64,000 nucleotides of DNA from Rhynchopus sp. YZ270_cl-10 (GCA_964035575.1 OZ037860.1:1388689-1452688), one strand, 5' to 3'; positions 51,767 through 63,023 are shown, counted from the stretch's first letter. Notes: generated by a model from the letters alone, not told the origin. Numbers and translations are program-made.

Positions 51767-53190
51767 ATGACTGAAATATGCCCAGTATTCGCAGGGGTGC
51801 AGTACCGGCTTCGTATAGGCGACGAAGCAAAGGCGGTGTATGATGCTTGCTTGAACGGCGACAAGCCTGGGGACGAGCTGGTTGCGGTGACGTACATTCC
51901 GGAGGGCGACGACGACGAGGAGATGGAGGATGAGGTGGAGGCTGCGTGGCTGGCGTGCATTGAGGGGAGGTTTGGAGACTGCAAGCGCATGATGGACAAG
52001 CAGACAACCCACATGGACACTCTGGTCCTCGACCTTGTACGCAAAGCAGGAGCATACGACGATGCAGACCTCTTGACACAAATGCGAACCGAGCTAGCCT
52101 CCACACAAAACTGGGTGGTCGACATACACGACCTATTGGGGCACGTGAACGACCTGAAGGTGGCACGGTTCTGTATGGACATAGGCTTCCGTGGTGACTC
52201 CTTTGAGGTGGAGGTGCAGCCCTCCTCACACGAACAGGCCCTCGCCTTTGTGCACGCCACAGCACACCTCGAGGTGCCCGACACAACTGAGCCGCTCTGC
52301 GAGGGAACGTCGCTCTGTGGGGCCGACGTTGTCCTCCTGCGTGCGGTGCTTGCGTCTCCAGACGCATTCCACGCTGCCTTCGCTGCCCGTGTCTCCCAAG
52401 GCGGGTCCATCGACTATGTGGGGCACCTTCTCTACGTGGTGCTTGCAGAGACAAGCTTCGAGGAGCTGCTCAGGAGCGACGTCTTCTGGGGCTACGTCTC
52501 GGACAGAAACGTCCCCAAGCTGCAGCGGGTGGTGGTGGTGGGGAAGCGGTCGATTGCGTACTCTTGGTATGTTCTTACATCTCTTACCCCACTTTTTTCA
52601 CCTTTTTTTCTTCGCAGCCGTGTGGACCGGATAAGACGCGAGCTGTACCCCTACTGGAGCAAGGCACGGCAGGACCTCTTCGTGGCTGTCATGAAGGGTC
52701 GTGCCCCAGAGCTGACACCACAGGACACGACCATCCTCGTGGACACAGTCTCCGACGCACTGGAGATGCTCTTCGCACTCCACGAGCACGACGCAGGCGA
52801 CGCAGGTGCAGAGGTTGTGAACAGCGAGTCCACCGAGGAGGCCATCGAGAAGAAGTTCGCTGCCGCCGTGCAGCGTGCACGTCTCTGTGACAATCTCACC
52901 AACGACGCCAAGCTTGAGCTCTACTCCTGGTACAAACAGGTATTGTTCTATTCTTTTTTGAAAACCAAAAAAGAATTGTCCGAATATGCATCTTTTACGA
53001 AATGCTTGGGGTTCATCTATATTTCTCCCAACAGGCAACCGAAGGCGACTGCGACAAGCCAAAGCCGGGCATGTTTCAGTTCCAGGATAAGGCAAAGTGG
53101 CAGGCGTGGACAGACAGGAAGGGCACAGAGAAGCAGACCGCCATGCTTGAGTACGCCGACACAGTGCGGAAGGTGACCGTCGGTGCCTAA
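51767..53190 (+). CDS. Protein with C-terminal acyl-CoA-binding (ACBP) domain, three exons
   Basis: Exons 51767-52566, 52618-52939 and 53035-53190 join in frame (phases 2 and 0; GT-AG introns of 51 and 95 nt), giving 425 residues. The last ~85 residues are an ACB domain: IEKKFAAAVQRARLCDNLTN, DAKLELYSWYKQATEGDCDK, PGMFQFQDKAKWQAWTDRKG, then AMLEYADTVRKV. The Tyr and Lys of YxxYKQAT (here WYKQAT) and KxxWxAW that contact CoA are present. ACBPs carry or buffer medium- and long-chain acyl-CoA. Typical ACBPs are ~90 residues; here a ~340-residue N-terminal region of unknown type precedes it, acidic near 45-55 (EGDDDEEMEDEVE) and otherwise helical. Intron 2 splits the ACB domain right after YKQ. 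The domain is secure; the function of the N-terminal part is unknown. Confidence 0.82.
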
Positions 53191-53792
53191 GCCTCCCCTT
53201 TATAATTTTTTTTAAAACCCCACCGACTCCTGGGCTGGACGTTAAATTGCATCCAGGGGTCCTTTGTGGCACCTCCTGTAACTCTATGAAAGTCTACCTG
53301 AGGGTGGCTGGGACGGCTTCACCACACAGTACGAAAAGACTGTGAAAATGGTTAGGTGCCTCCGTAATGGCAAAAGCCACTCCCAAAAGGAGAAACGGCA
53401 CCACTAAGAAGCAAAAAAAAAGTCCCCACCAAAAAAAGAAAAATGTACGTGGGTAACAAACGTAAACTCCCTGACCCGGCCGAATCAGTGTTGCCGTTAT
53501 TTTATAGTAGATGAGTGAGTGCTGCATGAGGCACATTCATCTTTTTTCAAGTGTTCTCTTTGTATTCAGCATGTCCCTAGCTTCTGATTTGTGTGGTAGT
53601 AGCCCACCAAAAGGGTATTCAATACTGAAGGTATCTCTCGTGTTTTCCATGTTCCCGGCGGTGATGTGCGCCTTGGGGGGCGTTACGCTAACTCCCAGAC
53701 CGTTCTTATTAGTACGTATTGTGAGTGAGTCTCTTTTTTTCAGATGCAAATGAATGTGGGACTGCGTGGTTGGGGTCCACCCCGGTGCACCA

Positions 53793-53828
53793 AGGTACAC
53801 TGTTCACGAGAGGGCTTTGTATTTCAAG
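53793..53828 (+). repeat. Repeat family R2 (7 copies)
   Basis: Key words are GGTACACTGTCACGAGAGGG and CTTTGTATTTCAAG. Copies: 21526, 22877, 25848, 37410, 41571, 53793 and 58953. All are on this strand. Confidence 0.75.
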
Positions 53829-54062
53829 TCAACCCCCCCTTTTTTAAAAATACAAGGCGTGGCTTGGGGTCATCTTACCAACTTTGTATTTTCAAATAAA
53901 ACGAGGCATGTTTCTTTTCTCAGAATAACTTTAAAAACAGCCCCTCCCTATTTTCATTGAAATCCTTTTGTGGGTTTGGGCACATACCCTGGTCATCACA
54001 ATTTTAGGAGGTTAAAATCCAGGGGTCCACTTTTGGGAAAAAATGGGGTTTCCCTAACATAC

Positions 54063-54162
54063 ACCACCTGCTTTTTACCCCGCGTATAAGCGCGCCTTGA
54101 CGCGTATAGGACCGTATTCGCACCACCTATACGTCTCTTTGCGGGGTGCAAATCAGGTGGAT
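54063..54162. mobile_element. Foldback element, GCGTATAGG family, short copy
   Basis: ACCACCTGCTTTTTACCCCG at the left pairs with a diverged CGGGGTGCAAATCAGGTGG at the right. The interior holds CGCGTATA words. It is a diverged relative of the large foldback in the intron at 56655-57325. Confidence 0.65.
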
Positions 54163-54263
54163 GCATTTATTTTCCCGAAAAAAATAATAATTTCTCCCAA
54201 TACCCTCACCTCACCCTTTTCAGAGAAACCCCCCCACCCCCTCCTCTCCCCCCTCCCCCTTAA

Positions 54264-57200
54264 ATGTCCGCACCCACTAGCATAGTGTGGTCTGAAGGGG
54301 TGGGGTCGGATGCTGCGTGCAAGGATACCATCGAGGTGCAGCTTGCACATGAGTGCTCCATGCAGGACGACGTGGCGATAGTCTCGACAAACTTCGTACG
54401 GACGGAGGGCATGAGACGGCGTGGCATGGTTCTTGCTGGGGGCAGGATCGTCTATAGCAGTGGGAAGGGGGAAGGGGTGCGCTCCGTCCTTAACGATAAG
54501 CACGCTACGTCCGCCAAATTCTCCACCAAGCTGAAGGGAACCATCTCTGATATGTGCGCCCACGGCGAATCCTTTGCGATTTCCGACTCAACAGGGAACA
54601 TCAACGTTTTTAGCAAATGGCCCCAAGAGGCGAAGGTGTTACCTGTTGACACGGAAACCCCTATAAGACATTCGCACCTAGCCTTTGCAGACGAAGACTC
54701 TTTGATAAGTCTTGCCTCCGACGCGAGCCTTAGGGAATACAGAATCGGGGACGACACGGAGGTGACGGTTCTGCGTGACGGAGGGGATGTGACGGAGTTA
54801 GCATGGAATGCGTTGGCTGCGTCTCCTAAGGGGGGGGCCTTTGCGACCATATCACCTGATTTGACTCAGGTGCAGGTTTACGCGGCAGGAGCTGACCGGA
54901 AGTGGAGTAGAACCCTTGAATTCTGTCCTTTCGAATCCTCGCAGCTTGCTGCCCTTGAGTGGATTGATGTCCCTGAAACCGAGGAGAAAGCGACCGGGCG
55001 AACGTCACCCCCTTCCCCTTCATCTCCCACCTCTACCAGCACTCATACCCTTCTCATCACGATCAGCGCCTCTCTGTTATTGCGGGTATGGGCGATGCCT
55101 GAAGCGGTGTCCGCAAAACCGCAGCTTCTCTTCGACATAGCGTTGCCTACAGCGGGGGTGGTGCAGAGTGCGACAAGGATTTGTGCGAACAATGGGCCGA
55201 CGGCAATAGTGCATTGGGGGCAGGCGCTGGCATTGCATATGCGATTTGGGCGGGCAGAGGATGGGCGCTGCAGTGTGGCAGTCGAAAGACAAGACATGTC
55301 TGGTGCTGTCATGGAGTATTGTGTACCCCGTTCGCGAGGAAAGATCTGTTTTATAGACGAAAGCCGTCTCGCAACGTACCCCAACGAAGCAGAAGGGCTC
55401 CCCTGCACGCTAGCGGCAGTGCCCTTCGGCAGCCACGATGAGCGTGTGATATGCATGCCCCTGCCACCCCCAGCATTCGCAGCCAGTGCAAAGAAGATGA
55501 GTCCCGTGGTGAAACAGATCGCGGGGGTAAAGACCGCACTCCAGAAACTTAATACCCAGAGGTATCCCACCACTCCCTATGTTTAAAGCCTTCCCCCAGA
55601 TAAGGTCCATTGCAATCTTTATTTTTTGCTTTGAGTCCCCTTTGATCTCAATATTTTTTCCAAAAAAACAGCATCAAATTGAGAGAAATCGGAGCACGTC
55701 TGGATGCGATAAGCGACGAGGCTGCTGCAGATTCCGAAAAGGCGCGTGAAGAGGAGGAGGGCACACCCGCAGAGCGATATGCGCGGTGCTTGGAGGAGTC
55801 GCAGACGCAGCTGGCGACGTACCTGAAGAGCGACGTGGATGCGAGCGGGAAGTGGGACGAGCAGCTGGCGGCCTTCAAGGAGGCTGTCGTGAAGCCCACA
55901 CAGGACCACAGCAGTGTGCTGGGCACACCGCTCCTGAACCAGGCTGAGGTCAACACGGTGTACCAATGCTTCCGTGGGGGGCCGGCAGCACCTTCCGACG
56001 ACACCGTCTCCGAGGTGGTGTCGGAACAGGCAAGCAAATACTCAGGCCCGACTGCGTACGAAACGCTGCTGGAGCCTGAGATCAAGCAGATCAAGACACA
56101 CCCACGCACCATGGCCAGGCGCGTCATAGCAGAAGAGATCGCAGGTGTGAAGAAGCTCGAGGCAGCCATCATGAAAGGCATGTCACACTCCATGGAACAA
56201 CTCCTCGGCCGCTATCTCGAGAACGCCGCAGACATAAAGAACTCAGTTGCCGCGAAGCTTGCAGACAGAAGCATACTACCAGCACCCACCGCCACCGGGG
56301 GTGCGTACTTCGATGATCTCTCTGTCCAGCGTGACCACGCCTTTGCGGTATGTTTTACAACAACGACACAATGTCAGACCAGGTTCCTCCACTCTCATGT
56401 TGTGATGTGGTGTTGTAACCCTTTGTGATGTTGGGTCCAGAATTCACAATCAGAAGAGAAAAAAAAAAAACAATGTATACTTTGCCACAGGAAGTCCACG
56501 AAGGCTGCGCTGATGTCAAGACGTCGCAGCTGCAGGTGCGCGAGAAGCTTCTCCCCAGCGTGCTCTCGCTTATAGACAGCTTCAGAGAAGACCCGGAGGA
56601 CCATACACTCAGAGAGGTATGCTGCACTGCTTCCCCCTCCCCCCAAAGATGGCAAGCCAGTATTTAATTGGATTTAATTAATTGGATTTAACTGGATTTA
56701 ATTGGATTTTATTATCCGTATTTTTTAATTAAATCCAATTATAAATATCTCCCACCAGTAGACTAATTAAATCCAATCATATCCAGTAAAATTCAATTAA
56801 ATCCAGTTAAATCCAGTGAGTGGGGTTAGAAGGAAAAGCTGGAAAAAGATGGCAGAGAAACCCCCACACCTGTCCCACAAGCGCACCTACCTCTTGGCTT
56901 ACAAAGTTACTACAGTGAAATACAATACAAAACAAACAGACCACCTGCTTTTTGCCCCGCGTATAGGCGCGTGTAGGCGCGTATAGGGCCGTATAGGTAC
57001 GTATAGGCGCCTGTACGTGGCCGATACGGACCTATACGTACCTATACGGCCCTATACGCGCCTACACGCGCCTATACGCGGGGCAAAAAGCAGGTGGTCT
57101 GTTTGTTTTGTATTGTATTTCACTGTAGTAACTTTGTAAGCCAAGAGGTAGGTGCGCTTGTGGGACAGGTGTGGGGGTTTCTCTGCCATCTTTTTCCAGC

Positions 57201-58207
57201 TTTTCCTTCTAACCCCACTCACTGGATTTAACTGGATTTAATTGGATTTTATTGGATTTTACTGGATTTTATTGGATTTTATTGGATTAAATAGATTTTA
57301 TTATTTGGACCCTGGATTTAATCCATCTTTGCCTCCCCCTCTCTCGCGTTGTTGCAACGTCGCGTGGTAATGGATAATAATGGATGAGGGTGCTCATGCT
57401 GTGGCAGCGTGATGCACTGTTTTAATCTCATATTTTAGCTAAAGAGGCTGAGGTTCGTTATTGACGACCTTTTTGTTTGAGTATGGTATTGGTATCTGGA
57501 TGGGTCACCACACCAAAAGCAGGACTCCGTGATGCCAGAGGACAGCGTGTCTGCAGCAGGCACGGTCACCCTCGACAGCAAGGCTGCGTGGCGCCGTCTG
57601 ATCCAGGAGGGGCAGTACAACGACTGTGTGTGCCAGCTCAACCAGCACAGCCAGCACAGCCCCGAGGAGGAGTCGCTTCTGCAGTGGTTCCGTGAGGAGA
57701 CGTACAAAGAGCGGGCAGAGATTGCTCGCGAGATGGGGCCGGACGCTATGGTGGCTTTGCTTAGAGACGCGTGGATTTCGTTGAGCGTATGTCATTTATT
57801 TATTTTTTTGTTTACAGTGTTACAACGTGAACATGATTACAGTTGATATTTTTTTTTTCGGCTTTTTGAATGTCTACAGACAGTTTTTCAGGTTTTATTT
57901 TTTTTTCTTGCAAGGGGAAATGACTACACCACACAGGAAGCACCCAACGACGGTCTTGCGATTGACTGGATCATTGCCTTGGGTGAGGAGGTCAACGTCA
58001 GCGCGATGAAGAAGTGCAGCAATGCAACCTCGCTCCTTCAGGTGGTGCAGTGGGGTATCGGGGTCACAAACGAGGTACGTCATTTTTTTTTTTTTTAATT
58101 TGACACAAATAACATCAAAAAAAATACTCAAACAACAGTCGAAAGAATGGGCAACGCAAGAACAGAAGGAAGGGCTCGACGTCCTCCTCTTCAACTTGGA
58201 GGAATGA
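54264..58207 (+). CDS. WD40 plus helical-domain protein, EDC4/Ge-1-like (tentative), six exons
   Basis: Exons 54264-55561, 55672-56347, 56491-56616, 57523-57786, 57937-58074 and 58139-58207 join in frame with GT-AG introns, giving 856 residues. Residues ~1-400 show WD40-like blades (RGMVLAGGRIVYSS, SFAISDSTGNINVFSKWPQE, EDSLISLASDASLREYRIGD, LLITISASLLLRVWAMP). Residues ~435-700 are helical, partly coiled coil; the C-terminal ~150 include WRRLIQEGQYNDCVCQLNQH followed by a helical repeat and DWIIALGEEVNV. EDC4/Ge-1 (Varicose in plants) has an N-terminal WD40 and a C-terminal helical repeat starting with a similar GQYxEAF motif, and it scaffolds DCP1-DCP2 decapping in P-bodies. The match is by layout and one motif, so it is tentative. 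Exon 5's acceptor at 57936 is the least certain junction. Intron 4 carries a long foldback. Confidence 0.6.
56655..57325. mobile_element. Large foldback element inside an intron (~213-bp arms)
   Basis: 56795-57007 and 57031-57243 are inverted repeats that I paired base by base without a gap and with about one mismatch; the loop is 57008-57030. The arms carry GGCGCGTATAGG words at the centre and ATTGGATTTAACTGGATTT repeats at the edges, which extend further and less regularly to about 56655 and 57325. It lies wholly inside intron 56617-57522 on the transcribed strand, so the pre-mRNA could form a long hairpin. Confidence 0.85.
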
Positions 58208-60142
58208 TTTTTTTTTTGTTTTTTTTGAAAAACAAAAAAGCCTTCCGAGGGAAAGCAAATGTAAAGCGCTAAGTACTGCCAAAGGGATGCTGCCCGAAAA
58301 CTTTTAAAAAAAAACCCCATCCCCCCTTTTTGTGGCAAAAAAAAAAGTGTATTACTCGCGGGGATACACGTTGTCATAGTTTTCAAAAAAAAAAACCCCC
58401 CTCCCTGTATACCCTACTAAGCTTTGTCTATAGTAGGGGAAAGGAAAATATAATGAGCGATGCATACTTACAATTAAACGTTTAAGGGGTTGGGGGGAGC
58501 GAGATAAGGGGCTGTCTGTTTGGCCCTGAAACTGACATAACAAAAAATGCTATTTAAGTCCTCACTTCTTTCCTTTTTGGGTATTTTTTTTTTCTCACTC
58601 TGGGGTTTGGGAAGGGGTGTGTGTGGCACTCAAACGGTGAGTTTGATAACTAATACTAAGTTTGCAAAAGAAAAGAAGAAAAAAGAAAAAAAACAAACAA
58701 ATAAAAGATTAGTATAGCGGAGTTCATCCTCGGGTGTCTACACTAATACAAGTTTTCAAGAAAAAAAAAGCCAAACTAAACCGATCGGAGCATTTCCTCC
58801 AGGTGTACACACTAAGACCTAATATACGCACGATAATAATCCAAAGAAAGCCAATTAAAAGCAAAAAAAAAAAGGGGTAGCAAATGTAAGAAGAAGTGTC
58901 TATGGTAGGTCTAAAAAGGGGAAAAAAATAAATGCCTTATTCCCCTTTTTGTTGGTACACTGTCACGAGGGCTTTGTATTTCAAGGTACGTTTTTTTCTT
59001 CTCCCCCCCTCCCCCTGTTGGGGTGTGTCCTCCCTTCAGTGGGATTCTGCACAAAAACAGCTTCACTTTGTCTTTCACGTGGCAGTAGTGATAAAGGAGA
59101 AGGGGGGGAGTGATGCGAAGGAGCAGGGCTCGCGCTAATTCAAGGGCGGAGGGGTGGGTGGTAGGTTTCCCTCGTTTTCGTCTTTGGGCGATGGGAACAA
59201 AGAAAAAAGTTAAAGGTAGCAACACGTTTGAGTTTTTTTTTAGGTTCTCGTTTTTTAGGGATCGCAAAATTCGACACTTAGTAGACTGTTCGCGGTTTTC
59301 GGTGCAATCAACAATGTTTTGTGCTTTGACCCAGCCTTGGTGCTTCTTGTCTGTAGAAATTGATTCTGTAGTGTCGGCGGAGGGACGGCAGCACTCTTTG
59401 TTACTTTGCCCGTACAGAGATTCGGAGGGGGTCCATTCCCCACAAAGTGCCCTATTTTTAACACTTTCAGCCGATTTGAGGTGGTGGGTATCGCGTCACG
59501 AAACCACATAGAAGCCACTCAACTGTACTGCATTGTACTGTTTACTTTTTTCCCCGAAAATTCAAAAAGTGCGGCAACGAAAACCAAAAATAAATAAAAC
59601 TTGGGCTACCCTAACAAACAAAAAAACATGCTAAACGGTGCTAAACATGCTAAACGGTGCTAAACATGCTAAACGGTGCTAAACATGCTAAACGGTGCTA
59701 AACATGCTAAACGGTGCTAAACATGCTAAACGGTGCTAAACATGCTAAACGGTGCTAAACATGCTAAACGGTGCTAAACATGCTAAACGGTGCTAAACAT
59801 GCTAAGAACATTTAAACATACCCCCACTTTTTTTTTTTTTGATCCTCAGCATTCAACTACGTTCACTCTCTAGCCCTAACTCGCTTCCCCAACCTTTTCA
59901 AGGCGTCTTCGAAGAACTATATCGTGCACTAGACACCCTCCAAGCTCCGTTCGGCATTTGCACAACACCACAAGCTCATCGACCTTTTTTTTGACTAAGC
60001 ACGAGAGGCCTAGGATCATCTTATAAACTTTCTTTTTTTCCTACGCGAAGCACATCTTTCTTTAATTTCTCTTTGCCACATTCCTAACCCATACCGAACC
60101 TGATTTTAACACCACATCCAGCAACACCTTACACTATTCAAA
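58208..60142. other. Spacer with R4, R2, 19-mer array and R1
   Basis: R4 at 58713-58758, R2 at 58953-58985, a tandem 19-mer array at 59627-59807 and R1 at 59992-60025. The frame 59110-59511 has no recognisable content and I leave it out. A CCAG near 60120 could be the acceptor for the next gene. Confidence 0.55.
59627..59807. repeat. Tandem array of a 19-bp unit, about 9.5 copies
   Basis: The unit CATGCTAAACGGTGCTAAA is repeated without visible mutation from 59627, ending in a partial copy near 59807. Perfect copies mean recent expansion. The length is likely to vary between individuals. Confidence 0.95.
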
Positions 60143-61174
60143 ATGGGGGGCAATAAAAGCAAGCCTGACGAGGCACAGCCTTCCAGCAGCACACCTCCGG
60201 AGACAGCTGCAGACGGGAAAACCACCACCACCTCTGTTACGACCCCGAAACGGTCTCCATTCAGCTTTCTTCGGCGGGATAAGACGACACCGTCACCTCC
60301 TCCACCACCACCACCGCCACCACCACCACCGCCACCCCCACCACAGCCGTTCCTCCAGGAAGGCCGCCACATCCATCTCCACATCGCTTCGGGGGAAGAG
60401 ATGTCGCCCCTCGGTGTCGGGCCCTTCTCTGGGGTAGAGGTAGTCACAGTGACAGCGGAGGAAGGCTACGACGTCTCGTTGAAGGGTGTCCCGATTCATT
60501 GGGAGGAGGTACGGCGGCTTCAAATCACCGGGCGTGTAGTAACCTTGGGTGCGCATGTGTCGGACCTCCCTGCTCTGGAGGTTCTTGAAATCACAGCAAC
60601 AACGCTCCATATAGAGAAACACACGTTGTGTCTGCCGAGTCTCCATTCTTTGATGTTGAGTGGTGTCAAATTGCTGACATTTTGTGAAGAAACCACGTGT
60701 CAGCATGCGCATTTTAGTGCTCCAGGGTTGGTGTCGATATCGTTGCCGGAGGTGAGCATTGATGCGCAGAAGCGTCTTGCGTGGGCGATGCAGGCTGCAG
60801 TGTACGGCGTGAAGAGCTGTCTCCCGACTGTTGCGTTGCGTGATCGACGGCCTGATTTGGTGCAGCAGAAGGCGGTTGTGATGCCGCTGTCGCCGTCTCC
60901 ACAACGCGCCAGAGTGGCGTCCTTCACAAACGGCGGTGTTGCTGAGGGCAGAGGCGAGGACACCATGCGACCACTTCCCTTTGGTGTGGACGGTGGTGGC
61001 GGTGGCGACGACAGCAACGACCCCCGCACCCAGGTGCGCGCCCTCGAGCGTGAGATCGGCTCCCCATCCCCACCCCGCAGCCGAGTCGGCACCTCCAAGC
61101 TCCGTGCACTCCCCCCAGCACTACCGCAGGCAGAGCGGCGGAGCTATTTAGGGTCCCTCCCGGTTGGGGTCTGA
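60143..61174 (+). CDS. Probably N-myristoylated poly-proline/LRR-like protein
   Basis: The product is 343 residues, one exon. MGGNKSKPD fits the N-myristoylation pattern (Gly2, Ser6) with basic residues that favour membrane attachment. Residues ~10-50 are Ser/Thr-rich. Residues ~52-67 are a run of 16 prolines in CCA/CCG/CCT codons, a possible profilin/EVH1/SH3 ligand. Residues ~75-215 have irregular leucine-rich-like repeats (VRRLQITGRVVTLGAHVSDL, PALEVLEITATTLHI, LPSLHSLMLSGVKLLTF, GLVSISLPEVSI). The C-terminal ~110 are disordered. An adaptor role at the membrane-cytoskeleton is possible, by inference only. Confidence 0.65.
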   Translation: MGGNKSKPDEAQPSSSTPPETAADGKTTTTSVTTPKRSPFSFLRRDKTTPSPPPPPPPPPPPPPPPPQPFLQEGRHIHLHIASGEEMSPLGVGPFSGVEVVTVTAEEGYDVSLKGVPIHWEEVRRLQITGRVVTLGAHVSDLPALEVLEITATTLHIEKHTLCLPSLHSLMLSGVKLLTFCEETTCQHAHFSAPGLVSISLPEVSIDAQKRLAWAMQAAVYGVKSCLPTVALRDRRPDLVQQKAVVMPLSPSPQRARVASFTNGGVAEGRGEDTMRPLPFGVDGGGGGDDSNDPRTQVRALEREIGSPSPPRSRVGTSKLRALPPALPQAERRSYLGSLPVGV

Positions 61175-61454
61175 AAGGGGGGTGTGCAGAGGTAGAGAGA
61201 TGACTAAGACTTTTGTCTTTGGTAGAAGGGGAAAGTGGTGTGCTGTGTTTGATAGATATGCATTACTGCTATTGGGCAGTCAAAGCGGGAGGGAGGGCTT
61301 AGGGTCTTATAACCTTTCCTTAGTGTGTATTTTAGTAATAGAGTTGGGGGCGTTCGTGTAGAGATCGGTCTTTGGAAAAAAGGAGGTTTTTTAAAATGGT
61401 TTCCCCCTTTTCCCTTTTTCAAAATACAACCATCAGGGGGGAGGTATTATAAAT
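61175..61454. other. Spacer without recognisable features
   Basis: The spacer is 280 bases; I see nothing beyond short T-rich tracts. Confidence 0.4.
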
Positions 61455-62666
61455 ATGAACCGAATAGTTGCGTTTTTGATTGCGTTTCTTGCGGGATGTC
61501 TGACTGTGGTGCAGACAGCGATTAATACGGAGTTGAGCAAGCAAGCTGTGGGGGGCGCTTCTAGCCCGCTACCTGCACTTCTTGCCGCACTTGTCAACTT
61601 CACTGTCGGGCTTGCAGTTGTACTGTCCGTAGCCTTCATCCACAAACCCAATATGTCTGATATGCACTGCTGCCGACTTCCCGAAGGCGACCCTGCTCTA
61701 TCCCCAGACCTACCACCCTGGCGCCAGAAGCTCAATAAGTACCGTACCTACTTAGGTGGCCCCTGCGGTGCCGTCTATGTGACCTGCAGTGTGGTTTTCT
61801 CTAAGCGCATCGGCGTCGCCCTGTACTTCGTTCTTGCCACAGCCGGCACCATGTCTGCATCTCTCCTTCTCGACGGAAGGGGGCTTCTTGGGCTTAAAAA
61901 ACAGCAAATCACGAGGCAAAAAATGGCGGCGCTTGCACTTCTTATTGGAGGGGTGATTATGGTGCAGGACCCGGGGAATACTGAGGAGACTGAACATGAA
62001 GGGGGGGTTGCTGAGAAGGTGACGGTGTCGGTTCTGGCGTATTTCGCTGGGTGGATGAACCCGACCCAGGCGGCGCTCAACCGCTCCATGCAGGACATTC
62101 TGGGCTCCCCATTTCGCGCTGCGGTTATCTCCTTCATTGGCGGCGTCTCCTTCCTCACAGTAGCCTGCACCGGCGCTGCGCTCATTGCAGGCGAAGAAGC
62201 AAAGGTTTACTACGACGTCGATTGGTACGTCTGGACCGGCGGTTTCCTCGGCGTCTGCTACGTTTCCTCAGCGATCCTCGCTGTCCGCGTCGTAGGCGCT
62301 GCAGCATATTACTGTGTAATGGTAGGATCGCAGCTCACCGTCGCCTTCCTCTTTGATTCCTTAGGGCTCATGGGGTACGAAAAGAAAGAGGTGTCTCCAC
62401 TGCGCATAGCAGGGACCATCGTATCCATGGTGGCAGTTGTGTTGTATACGTGGCCAATTGGGGCGGAGAAGAAGCCGGAAAAAGCGCCCGTAGAGGCTGA
62501 GGTTGCGCCTGAGGAAAGCCAAGTGGCGTACACACGATTTGAAGATGGTGGTGGGGTGGACAGCAGCCGGCTCGCACTGCTCGGTGGAGTTGACAACCAA
62601 GGCTCATACCAGGCAAACCCTTTGGAGCTTCGAGACGGATCTCCCGATGATGCGTGTCTATTGTAG
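61455..62666 (+). CDS. DMT-superfamily transporter, fused YdcZ (DUF606) pair
   Basis: The product is 403 residues, one exon, ATG 61455, with no separate signal peptide. Two homologous halves are each YdcZ/DUF606-like: half 1 ~3-175 (AFLAGCLTVVQTAINTELSK, LLAALVNFTVGLAVVLSVAF, GGPCGAVYVTCSVVFSKRIG, LLDGRGLLGLKKQQI) and half 2 ~190-340 (VLAYFAGWMNPTQAALNRSM, GSPFRAAVISFIGG, GGFLGVCYVSSAILAVRVVG, LLFDSLGLMGYEKKEVSP-like). The repeated layout is start helix with an N/Q-rich turn, then a LxDxxGLxGxxK helix end. YdcZ members are mostly bacterial, about 150 residues with 4-5 spans; this fused ten-span form is expected to move a small solute across a membrane. The substrate is unknown. A soluble acidic tail follows residue ~345. 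Confidence 0.8.
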   Translation: MNRIVAFLIAFLAGCLTVVQTAINTELSKQAVGGASSPLPALLAALVNFTVGLAVVLSVAFIHKPNMSDMHCCRLPEGDPALSPDLPPWRQKLNKYRTYLGGPCGAVYVTCSVVFSKRIGVALYFVLATAGTMSASLLLDGRGLLGLKKQQITRQKMAALALLIGGVIMVQDPGNTEETEHEGGVAEKVTVSVLAYFAGWMNPTQAALNRSMQDILGSPFRAAVISFIGGVSFLTVACTGAALIAGEEAKVYYDVDWYVWTGGFLGVCYVSSAILAVRVVGAAAYYCVMVGSQLTVAFLFDSLGLMGYEKKEVSPLRIAGTIVSMVAVVLYTWPIGAEKKPEKAPVEAEVAPEESQVAYTRFEDGGGVDSSRLALLGGVDNQGSYQANPLELRDGSPDDACLL

Positions 62667-63023
62667 GGAAAAAAGGCGGGGGAAAAAGGGGGTTGGGTTT
62701 GATGTGCGTGGTTCTGGTGTTGATTTGTTTTGTTGGGTGTTTGCACTTTTTTTTTTCAACTTCTCCCTTTCTTTATTTTTTTGTGCAAAATTGCTTTTTC
62801 TTTTATTTTTTTTTGTCCCCCCGTTTCCCTCCCTCAACCCAAGAAAATACAAACCCTGTATTTTTTTTGGCCGCCTTTTTTTTTCTGTAATCATCTCAGT
62901 GCGTTTCCCCCCCTCTACGAGCGTGCTGAAACCCCCTTATATAGCATTTCCCCAAATCCCCCCCCACTGTGTAACTATGAAAACCCGGTATACTGCTCCA
63001 CCAGCCGCCGTTCCATTTTTTTT

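Larger units (their letters stand above)
53191..54263. other. Spacer with R8, R2, R1 remnants and a foldback element
   Basis: R8 copy at 53523-53553, R2 at 53793-53828 and a partial R1 near 53854-53880 occur in order. The foldback element at 54063-54162 lies just upstream of the next gene. There is no gene. Confidence 0.55.

Noticed and set aside
59110-59511. 133-codon frame in the 58.2-60.1 kb spacer
   Set aside because: No family pattern, both strands open, and no acceptor context before the ATG; it is too weak to call.
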